DNA from: Gammaproteobacteria bacterium UBA3532
GTDB lineage: Bacteria > Pseudomonadota > Gammaproteobacteria > Enterobacterales > UBA3532
Length of the DNA: 11,635 bases
Assembly (NCBI GenBank): GCA_002376965.1
Contig: DFOV01000087.1
Location: forward strand, 1-11,635
Reading direction: 5' to 3'
Part shown: positions 6,515-11,635 of the stretch, one piece after another
How the letters are laid out: every line of letters starts with the position of its first letter
Numbering within the stretch: position 1 is the stretch's first letter
Notes under the pieces: model-generated
Told to the model about the DNA's origin: nothing
Databases searched by the model: none
What the model saw: the letters and a program-made list of their open reading frames with translations, nothing else
Translations under genes and position numbers: made by a program

Positions 6515-8216
6515 CTTGCTCTATCCACTCTTTAATCACTTGGGCAACGATAGCTGGATCATTCCCCACAATACTTCTGACCGCTGCCAGCTGCGCCTGA
6601 TCAGCGCCCAATGGACCTGGCAAGAACGGATTTTCAATTGGCCCAAGGGCTTTCTCAATCTCAGCCTCTTGATCAGCCATAACATCATCGACATCATCGG
6701 GTAAGTCATCATCAATGGTGCTAACGTCTTCTTCAATAGGCTTCGGTGGCTTAGCTAACATTACGATTGTACGAATAATCATTAGGCCAATCACAAAGGC
6801 TATGAGAACGCCCCAACCTTTCTCTATCAGCAAGCCCAAGAAAGGTATTTGCTCCCACCATGGCACTTCCGGCATAACCACAGGCTCTTCGGGAGCAAAT
6901 GGAAAATTCACGACTTCCAAAACATCCCCTCTTTGTAAGTCTAGTCCAACTGCTCCTTTTACCAAGCGTCGAATGTTGGCTAATTCTTCCGGTGAACGCG
7001 GAACCTTTATTTCTTCACCCTGCTCATCGACAGTGCGCATGTAATCAATGCCAATCGAAACAGATATTCGACCAACCTGACCAACTTGACGACGCTGATG
7101 GGTAACGGTGGTATCCAGCTCATAATTGCGTGTAACTTCCTTGCGGCTGTTACCGAAAACCGATGCGTTGTTTGCATTTCCCCCCTCTACGACCTGAGGA
7201 ATATCAGCATCGGTAGGGGGTTGATTAGAAAGCGCTCCCGGAACGCCTTGTGCTCCACCCTGGGTGCGCTTATCTTCGATCTGAAACTCACTTCGCACCG
7301 CCGGCAAGTCAGGGTTATAGCTTTTCTGAGTCGACTCGCGCTCGGTAAAGTCCATATCGACATCAACTTCAGCAGTGAACTTATGCATTCCAACGACTTG
7401 ATTAAGTAATGAATCGATACGTTGTTTCAGATCTAAAGCCCGCTGTTGTTCAGCTTCAAACTCCATCCGAGTCGCTGCCCGGCTATTATCCATACTCCCA
7501 GCATTAAGCAATCTGGCACGCTGGTCCACTACTGTGACATTTTTCGCGGACATTCCTGGCACACTTGAAGCGACTAAATTAACAATGGTATCGATCTCTT
7601 CTTGAGACAGGCGACGCCCATGGTGCAGATTTAACATCACCGATGCGCTGGGTGGCTGACGATGGCGAGCAAAGATGGTTTCTTTAGGGATTGCCAGGTG
7701 AACCTTGGCATGTTTGACCGCGTTGATCTGTTGAATAGTCTGGCCTAGCTGAGTTTCGCGTGTGCGCAGCAAGCGAGCTTTTTCCATTCGTTGGCTCACC
7801 CCAAACCCGCTTTCCTTTTCCAGAAAGTCTGTCGCCTGATCTTCTTGCCATGGGTCAAGATCGCTTCCCGCCAACTCCAACTTTATCGCTACCACATCTT
7901 TGGCAGGTACCAATAACGTCCCTTTGGAATCCAGCTTGTATTTAAAATTATTCGCTTCAAGAAACTCTTTCATTTCCCGAACAATCCGTGGATCACGACT
8001 AGAGATCGGCTCGTACTGCGGCTCCTGAGACCAGAAAATGATGAAAGCCGCCACCGAAATAGCGGCAGCCAGCCCTACCATCACACCAACCTGACGCATA
8101 ATCGGGAGTTCACTAACATTTGTCAGCAAGTTAGCTAAAAATCCGGTTTTATATACACGCTTTAGCTTTTTACCTTCTGCGGCGTCAATATCTTGAAGCT
8201 GGGTTGACTCGGCCAT
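6507..8216 (-). CDS. fliF: Flagellar MS-ring protein FliF
   Basis: This 569-residue membrane protein forms the MS-ring on which the basal body is built. The first membrane helix is at about 41-62. A large periplasmic region follows, with ring-building folds containing AKVHLAIPKE and SASVMLNLH, then a Gly/Asn/Pro-rich loop (about 315-355). The second helix is at about 467-487. An Asp-rich cytoplasmic tail ends in the conserved FliG-binding helices (about 545-565). I chose the ATG at 8216 because GGAGAG at 8221-8226 sits 4-6 nt upstream. A TTG four codons further up (8228) would place that site inside the gene. The stop codon lies within fliG. The gap to fliE holds an 18-bp tandem array. Confidence 0.96.
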   Translation of the reverse strand: MAESTQLQDIDAAEGKKLKRVYKTGFLANLLTNVSELPIMRQVGVMVGLAAAISVAAFIIFWSQEPQYEPISSRDPRIVREMKEFLEANNFKYKLDSKGTLLVPAKDVVAIKLELAGSDLDPWQEDQATDFLEKESGFGVSQRMEKARLLRTRETQLGQTIQQINAVKHAKVHLAIPKETIFARHRQPPSASVMLNLHHGRRLSQEEIDTIVNLVASSVPGMSAKNVTVVDQRARLLNAGSMDNSRAATRMEFEAEQQRALDLKQRIDSLLNQVVGMHKFTAEVDVDMDFTERESTQKSYNPDLPAVRSEFQIEDKRTQGGAQGVPGALSNQPPTDADIPQVVEGGNANNASVFGNSRKEVTRNYELDTTVTHQRRQVGQVGRISVSIGIDYMRTVDEQGEEIKVPRSPEELANIRRLVKGAVGLDLQRGDVLEVVNFPFAPEEPVVMPEVPWWEQIPFLGLLIEKGWGVLIAFVIGLMIIRTIVMLAKPPKPIEEDVSTIDDDLPDDVDDVMADQEAEIEKALGPIENPFLPGPLGADQAQLAAVRSIVGNDPAIVAQVIKEWIEQDA

Positions 8217-8252
8217 ACTGCTCTCCAAATTCTTATTGTCTTAATCGATTGT

Positions 8253-8342
8253 TTTCATCGACTGGATGGTTTTAATCGGTTAGATAGCTTTAATCGGTTA
8301 GATAGCTTTAATCGGTTAGATAGATTTAATCGATTAGATAGA
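8253..8342. repeat. 18-bp tandem array spanning the fliE stop codon
   Basis: Four phased 18-bp units fill 8271-8342. On the plus strand the unit is TTTAATCGGTTAGATAGC: two copies are identical, one differs at one base and one at two. A degenerate fifth unit (12 of 18) lies at 8253-8270. The first unit in the transcription direction is the actual end of fliE, coding Ser-Ile-stop. Because 18 is a multiple of three, each later unit repeats (Ser/Ala)-Ile-TAA in frame, at 8316-8318, 8298-8300 and 8280-8282. There are no spacers, so this is not CRISPR. Replication slippage at the gene's end is the simplest origin. Confidence 0.92.
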
Positions 8343-8663
8343 CATGCTCATGATTTCTTTATAGGCATCGACGACCTTATTTCGCACTTGCAACGTCGCC
8401 TGAAAACCAATTTTGGCTTTTTCACCAGCAATCATGGCATCAGCCAAAGAAACCCCTGGGTCGCCTCTCTCAAAAGCGCTTTTCAGCGCTCCAGATTCGA
8501 GCTGCATATCATTGACCTTATTGACAGCACTTTTTAACAGATCACCAAACTCTGAAACCGGGGCTGCTCCCTCTTGCTCGACTGGGCGCACACTTGTATC
8601 TTGCTGAGCCTGAGTGGCAATTGCTCGCATTTCCATCAAGACTTGGCTGATATCATTTCGCAT
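8334..8663 (-). CDS. fliE: Flagellar hook-basal body protein FliE
   Basis: This 109-residue protein is the MS-ring to rod adaptor, exported early by the flagellar type III apparatus. Its C-terminal half is unmistakable, with VSLADAMIAGEKAKIGFQ followed by LQVRNKVVDAYKEIMSM, matching the helical domain shared by FliE proteins. The N-terminal half is variable and polar, as usual. The ATG at 8663 has a clear AGGAG 6-7 nt upstream. It is the first gene of the basal-body operon after a 353-bp gap from flrC, with a candidate sigma54 promoter at 8712-8727. Its last three codons and stop form the first unit of the 18-bp tandem array. Confidence 0.96.
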   Translation of the reverse strand: MRNDISQVLMEMRAIATQAQQDTSVRPVEQEGAAPVSEFGDLLKSAVNKVNDMQLESGALKSAFERGDPGVSLADAMIAGEKAKIGFQATLQVRNKVVDAYKEIMSMSI

Positions 8664-8683
8664 GATGTTCTCCTAACGAGGAC

Positions 8684-8696
8684 GTCAAAAATAGAC
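8684..8696. promoter_or_regulatory. Imperfect FleQ/FlrA-like site in the fliE leader
   Basis: GTCAAAAATAGAC keeps the GTC and GAC half-sites of the FleQ consensus as I recall it (GTCANTAAATTGAC) but is one base short between them. It would lie just downstream of the predicted transcription start, where FleQ is known to bind at some P. aeruginosa flagellar promoters. The spacing fault makes this weak. Confidence 0.2.
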
Positions 8697-8711
8697 AGTT
8701 ACGCCTAACAA

Positions 8712-8727
8712 TGCATATATCAAACCA
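8712..8727 (-). promoter_or_regulatory. Candidate sigma54 promoter of fliE
   Basis: On the minus strand the sequence is TGGTTTGATATATGCA. The invariant GG and GC are correctly spaced and the -12 side reads ATGCA, but positions 4-6 of the -24 element depart from TGGCACG. It was the only correctly spaced GG/GC pair I found in the flrC-fliE gap apart from one overlapping the fliE ribosome binding site. The predicted start near 8701 gives a leader of about 38 nt. fliE operons in Pseudomonas and Vibrio relatives are sigma54-dependent, which supports the call. Confidence 0.5.
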
Positions 8728-8790
8728 GGAAAGCTATCCGATTGTTTTTTATGGGGTATTATCGCGTTTGGCTCTCAATTATTGATGTAC

Positions 8791-8804
8791 GACAAAATTA
8801 TGAC
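8791..8804 (-). promoter_or_regulatory. Weak FleQ/FlrA-like dyad upstream of the fliE promoter
   Basis: On the minus strand GTCATAATTTTGTC matches about 9 of 13 fixed positions of the recalled FleQ consensus GTCANTAAATTGAC. It sits about 90-105 bp upstream of the predicted fliE start, a normal place for a sigma54 enhancer site. Degenerate AT-rich matches like this arise often by chance. Confidence 0.2.
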
Positions 8805-8860
8805 GTCAATCACTTCGAGGTACTATGGACGAGAAGAGCAGAATGAGGGCTAGTAGTAAC

Positions 8861-8892
8861 GGCTGCCGTCGATACTAGGTTCAACGACAGCC
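8861..8892 (-). other. 11-bp hairpin with pseudoknot potential upstream of fliE
   Basis: On the minus strand GGCTGTCGTTG and CGACGGCAGCC pair over 11 positions, nine Watson-Crick and two G-U, around a 10-nt loop. On the plus strand the two wobble pairs become A-C mismatches, so the structure favours a minus-strand RNA, the direction of flagellar transcription. The loop contains CTAGTA, which can pair perfectly with TACTAG just downstream (8850-8855 on the plus strand), giving an H-type pseudoknot. No T-run follows, so it is not a standard terminator. Its function is unknown. Confidence 0.5.
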
Positions 8893-8900
8893 AGTGGTAA

Positions 8901-9024
8901 ACGAGTTAAGGGCCATGTATACGAATTAAAGGCTATGTATTCGAATTAAAGGATATGCATACGAATTAAGAGCCATATATGCAAACCACCCAAAAACTAA
9001 GTACACAAACTAAAAACTATGCAT
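8901..9024. repeat. 20-bp tandem array spanning the flrC stop codon
   Basis: Four phased 20-bp units occupy 8901-8980, with plus-strand consensus ACGAATTAAAGGCTATGTAT. A further unit at 9005-9024 matches 16 of 20 bases and includes the last codons and the TAG stop of flrC. A weaker copy (12 of 20) lies at 8985-9004, offset by 4 nt. As in the fliE array, the repeated unit contains the 3' end of the preceding gene. Copies have diverged by one to several bases, so the array is not freshly made. Confidence 0.88.
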
Positions 9025-10414
9025 ACGAAAAGGAACGAGTATCAGGAATGTCGATTCCTTCCTCACGCATACGAGCTAATTTATATCTTAACGTACGAGG
9101 GCTAAGGTTTAGTTTTTCAGCAACGGCTTTGCGACTACCACGGCACTCTCGTAATGCATCCAGGATTAATTGATATTCATGACTTCTAACATGTCCCTCT
9201 AAACCACCGGAAGACACAACATCTTCGCCGCGAGACGCATTGCTAGCGCTAATACCTGGCATGCCAATTTCTGGATCCGTCATATCATTAAACATCTCCA
9301 TATGCAGATCATCAGCCAATATATCATTTCCCTCTTGAAGAATTAACGCGCGCTGGATGGTATTTTCTAATTCACGCACGTTGCCAGGCCAGCGATAGGC
9401 AGCGATCCGTTGCGCAGCACTTTCTGAAAGCTCGGGTACTGGACGCCCCATTTTTATGGCGTGTTTATTTAATAAATGGCGGGCAATCGGTAATATATCT
9501 AATGGCCTTTCACTTAGCGCCTTCCACTCCAATGGAAATACATTTAAGCGGTAGAACAGATCTTCCCTAAAATTCCCTTCACTCACTTGCCTTTTTAGAT
9601 CTCGATTCGTCGCTGCGATTACCCGTACATCCAACTGCAGGGTTTTACGGCCGCCGATGCGCTCAACCTCTCGTTCTTGCAAAACGCGCAGTAGTTTGAC
9701 CTGCAGGTTGAGATCCATTTCGCCAATCTCGTCTAAAAACAAGGTGCCGCCCTGAGCCAGTTCAAACTTGCCGGGGGTTGCTTGCAAAGCGCCAGTAAAA
9801 GCCCCCTTTTCATAACCAAAGAGTGTCGCCTCTAACATATTGTCAGGAATAGCCGCACAGTTAATTGCTATAAAGGGTTCAGTTTCTCGCTCTGAACACT
9901 GATGTACATATCGTGCCAGAACCTCTTTCCCTGTACCACTTGGCCCAGAGATCATGACCGTAGCATCAGAGCGGGCAACCCGTTGCGCCAGTTTTAATAG
10001 AGACTGACTAGCGGGATCCGCAACAACAGGGCCTTCAACCACCGGCTCATTTGCCACCACATATTGCTTAATCAAACCAATCAATTTCTCAGGCTTAAAT
10101 GGCTTAGCCAAATAATCGGTAGCTCCTTGGTGCATAGCTTGTACAGCACTGGAAACCGTACCATAAGCCGTCATCATCAGCACGGGCAACTTGGCATTTT
10201 GATGTCGAATGCTTTTTAGCAGCGTATGTCCATCCATGCCCGGCATATTCACATCGCTCACCACGATATCCGGTTGGTTCCGTCCAAGCTCGACCAGCGC
10301 CGATTCTCCATCTTCTACCGCCAAGGCAATATACCCCGCCATTTCCAACGTATCGGCAATGGCTTCGCGTAATCCGATGTCGTCTTCGACAACTAAAACT
10401 GTAGCTTGTGACAT
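9017..10414 (-). CDS. flrC: Sigma54-dependent response regulator FlrC/FleR
   Basis: This 465-residue protein has the full NtrC-type layout. The receiver domain (1-118) has Asp11-Asp12, phospho-acceptor Asp54 and Lys104. The AAA+ domain (about 133-365) has Walker A GPSGTGKE at 157-164, the sigma54-contacting loop GAFTGA at 204-209 and Walker B LFLDEI at 225-230. A Fis-type helix-turn-helix occupies about 420-455 ([19 protein letters not shown]). All functional motifs are intact. FlrC, phosphorylated by FlrB, activates class III basal-body and hook genes at sigma54 promoters. GGAG lies 7 nt before the ATG. A near-consensus sigma54 promoter and a FleQ-like box lie between flrB and this gene, so it may also be expressed independently of flrB. 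Confidence 0.95.
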   Translation of the reverse strand: MSQATVLVVEDDIGLREAIADTLEMAGYIALAVEDGESALVELGRNQPDIVVSDVNMPGMDGHTLLKSIRHQNAKLPVLMMTAYGTVSSAVQAMHQGATDYLAKPFKPEKLIGLIKQYVVANEPVVEGPVVADPASQSLLKLAQRVARSDATVMISGPSGTGKEVLARYVHQCSERETEPFIAINCAAIPDNMLEATLFGYEKGAFTGALQATPGKFELAQGGTLFLDEIGEMDLNLQVKLLRVLQEREVERIGGRKTLQLDVRVIAATNRDLKRQVSEGNFREDLFYRLNVFPLEWKALSERPLDILPIARHLLNKHAIKMGRPVPELSESAAQRIAAYRWPGNVRELENTIQRALILQEGNDILADDLHMEMFNDMTDPEIGMPGISASNASRGEDVVSSGGLEGHVRSHEYQLILDALRECRGSRKAVAEKLNLSPRTLRYKLARMREEGIDIPDTRSFSYA

Positions 10415-10425
10415 AATATTTCTCC

Positions 10426-10439
10426 GTCAGTAATTTGAC
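10426..10439. promoter_or_regulatory. FleQ/FlrA-like binding box in the flrC leader
   Basis: GTCAGTAATTTGAC matches the FleQ consensus as I recall it (GTCANTAAATTGAC) at all but one fixed position. It directly abuts the GGAG of flrC and lies downstream of the start predicted for the sigma54 promoter at 10475-10490. FleQ of P. aeruginosa is known to bind downstream of the RpoN site at several flagellar promoters, so the position is plausible. The regulator itself is not in the window. Confidence 0.45.
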
Positions 10440-10474
10440 ACTACCCGTGAATTTCTGGCCTTTATCTATACGTC

Positions 10475-10490
10475 TGCAACTGACGTACCA
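10475..10490 (-). promoter_or_regulatory. Near-consensus sigma54 promoter between flrB and flrC
   Basis: On the minus strand the sequence is TGGTACGTCAGTTGCA, differing from TGGCACG-N4-TTGCW only at position 4 (T for C). It is the best sigma54 match in the window. It lies just after the flrB stop. Transcription would start near 10464, with a leader of about 50 nt to the flrC ATG containing a FleQ-like box. flrBC/fleSR are usually described as one operon transcribed from upstream of the kinase gene, so an internal promoter would be an addition. Confidence 0.65.
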
Positions 10491-10495
10491 ACTGG

Positions 10496-11635
10496 TTAAA
10501 CCAACGTATCAACGTTGGGGCTTCTTGATGCATTCTTAGCAGGCGAAGCACCACTTTCCACAGGACTAGTAAATAATGGAATATCGATCATAACTTCAGT
10601 TCCCTCACCCTCAACGCTGCGTATATTCGCTATCCCTTTGTGTGCTTTTGCTACCGCGTGAACAACGGCCAAACCAAGCCCTGTCCCCTGAGGTTTTGAG
10701 GTAAAAAACGGCAGCCAAACCTTTTCCAGCTTTTCCTTCGGAATGCCCGGCCCGTTATCTCTTATAGAGATACGCACATAATTTTGCGCATTCGGGCAAA
10801 CGGATACCGTTAACTCTGTTTGGGATTGAGCGTTGGAAGCCTGAAGACTGTTATGCACAATATTTTGCAAAGCGCCTATCAGAGAGGCGAGGTTGCCCAT
10901 AATATAACGTTCATAAATTCCTTGCTGAATGGTCATATTGGCATTGTATTGCTTAAGCAACGGCTCAATGGCGCATTCAAATTGATCGACCAATTCATCA
11001 ATAGCAATTTTATTCACGACCAAATTGCCACCTTTGGCAAACAGCAACATGTCGTTGACCTGCTGCTCGAGATGCATCAATTGCCCTTGTAATTTTTGGG
11101 CGAAACGAATGCGTTTATCATCATCTAAATCCGGACTTTCCAAATGACTGGCATACAAGGTTGCTGAAGACAAAGGCGTGCGGATTTGATGTGCTAACGA
11201 TGCCGTCATTTTACCCATGGCACTCAGGCGCTCGCTGCGCGCTAGATGCTCTTGCAATTGCCGAGTTTCGGTTAGGTCTGTCAATAAAATCAATTGACCC
11301 GGTTCAGGATCGAGGGATTGGGTATCCAACTTGACACGACGACCATCGCGCAAGGAAACTTCGTGACCATCGTCTTCGCGTGGAGCAAATGAGCGGCGGA
11401 TAACATTCACCCACAACTCGCCTAATAAGGGCTGCCCAAGAAGATCCTCAGCAATGCGATTGCACTCGACGACCACGCCATGACGATCCAAAATAACCAG
11501 CCCACTAGGCAAGATTTTAACCAACTGCTGTAGTCTGGATGCCTGCTTTTCTTTCTCACGCAGGCTGTTTAAGTCAATCTCGACTCTGTCACGATCATCT
11601 GACTCAACAGCATCATCTGACTCAACAGCGAAAAT
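10496..11635 (-). CDS. flrB: Flagellar sensor histidine kinase FlrB/FleS, 5' end outside the window
   Basis: The frame is open to the right edge, giving 379 visible residues; the start lies beyond. Numbering from the first visible codon, an acidic stretch with a repeated AVESDD leads into a short helical segment. A PAS domain follows (about 40-125, PSGLVILDRHGVVVECN). The dimerisation and phosphotransfer domain has His149 in AHQIRTPL, the form seen in FleS-like kinases. The ATPase domain has N-box Asn262 in HNSLQAS, Asp294 in RDNGPG, and FFTSKPQGTGLGL near 310-322. There is no membrane segment, so it senses a cytoplasmic cue, thought to be an assembly state of the basal body. Its partner FlrC is encoded about 80 bp downstream. 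A TTG at 11524 is an internal codon, not the start. Confidence 0.93.
   Translation of the reverse strand: MFAVESDDAVESDDRDRVEIDLNSLREKEKQASRLQQLVKILPSGLVILDRHGVVVECNRIAEDLLGQPLLGELWVNVIRRSFAPREDDGHEVSLRDGRRVKLDTQSLDPEPGQLILLTDLTETRQLQEHLARSERLSAMGKMTASLAHQIRTPLSSATLYASHLESPDLDDDKRIRFAQKLQGQLMHLEQQVNDMLLFAKGGNLVVNKIAIDELVDQFECAIEPLLKQYNANMTIQQGIYERYIMGNLASLIGALQNIVHNSLQASNAQSQTELTVSVCPNAQNYVRISIRDNGPGIPKEKLEKVWLPFFTSKPQGTGLGLAVVHAVAKAHKGIANIRSVEGEGTEVMIDIPLFTSPVESGASPAKNASRSPNVDTLV
11594..11629 (-). repeat. Perfect 18-bp tandem duplication in flrB
   Basis: GCTGTTGAGTCAGATGAT occurs twice head to tail on the minus strand, encoding Ala-Val-Glu-Ser-Asp-Asp twice. It lies upstream of the PAS domain in a likely linker and keeps the frame. 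Exact identity suggests recent slippage. Confidence 0.9.

Larger units (their letters stand above)
8664..9016. other. Gene-free region between flrC and fliE
   Basis: I see no gene here on either strand. Read in the direction of transcription it holds the tail of the flrC-derived 20-bp repeat array (9016-8901), a long hairpin with pseudoknot potential (8892-8861), a weak FleQ-like dyad (8804-8791), a candidate sigma54 promoter (8727-8712) and the fliE leader with its AGGAG. Two copies of GACGTCAA (8681-8688 and 8802-8809) flank the promoter. No intrinsic terminator with a T-run is visible after flrC, so flrBC transcripts may read into fliE. Confidence 0.7.

Noticed and set aside
7086..7409. 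Plus-strand open frame of 107 codons opposite fliF
   Set aside because: It lies wholly within a certain fliF reading frame and shows no recognisable domain.
8217..8228. TTG at 8228 as the fliF start
   Set aside because: The clear GGAGAG ribosome binding site lies inside this extension and fits the ATG at 8216 instead.
8659..8674. Correctly spaced GG and GC on the minus strand as a sigma54 promoter for fliE
   Set aside because: It is made of the fliE ribosome binding site and start codon, so transcription would begin inside the gene.
8253..9024. CRISPR array
   Set aside because: The repeats are directly adjacent 18- and 20-bp units without unique spacers, and no cas genes are present.

Overview
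The window is a contiguous stretch of a polar-flagellum gene cluster from a gammaproteobacterium. Every gene lies on the minus strand, so transcription runs from the right edge to the left edge. Gene order in that direction is flrB/fleS (5' end outside the window), flrC/fleR, fliE, fliF, fliG, fliH, fliI, fliJ, hsbA, hsbR, hptB and the first 54 codons of a gene that is probably fliK. An FlrBC/FleSR two-component pair, fliEFGHIJ, and an HptB-HsbR-HsbA-type switch before fliK is a layout known from Pseudomonas and related marine gammaproteobacteria. By eye the base composition is moderate rather than GC-rich, which argues against a typical Pseudomonas. I cannot name the genus.

Region by region: (a) 9017-11635 holds the regulators FlrB (PAS plus histidine kinase) and FlrC (sigma54-dependent response regulator), separated by about 80 bp that contain a near-consensus sigma54 promoter and a FleQ/FlrA-like box. 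(b) 8664-9016 is the only sizeable gene-free stretch. It contains a 20-bp tandem array at the flrC 3' end, a strong hairpin with pseudoknot potential, and a candidate sigma54 promoter for fliE. (c) 3344-8663 encodes the rod adaptor FliE, MS-ring FliF, C-ring FliG and export ATPase parts FliH and FliI, tightly packed except for an 18-bp tandem array between fliE and fliF. FliJ follows at 2801-3265. (d) 252-2644 encodes the anti-sigma-antagonist HsbA, the three-domain phosphatase/kinase HsbR and the phosphotransfer protein HptB, with a plausible promoter of their own. (e) At the left edge a good sigma54 promoter drives the fliK-like gene.

Working model: FlrA/FleQ (not in the window) and then FlrBC activate sigma54 promoters that build the basal body and export apparatus. 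In Pseudomonas aeruginosa the HptB-HsbR-HsbA pathway links hybrid sensor kinases to FlgM/FliA and to c-di-GMP signalling, and the module here probably couples flagellar output to those signals.

The coding content is conventional and I see no new multi-gene system. The less ordinary features are non-coding: two tandem arrays each incorporating a gene's own 3' end and stop codon, a possible internal flrC promoter with a downstream activator box, a run of nine G inside fliH, and a structured element upstream of fliE.
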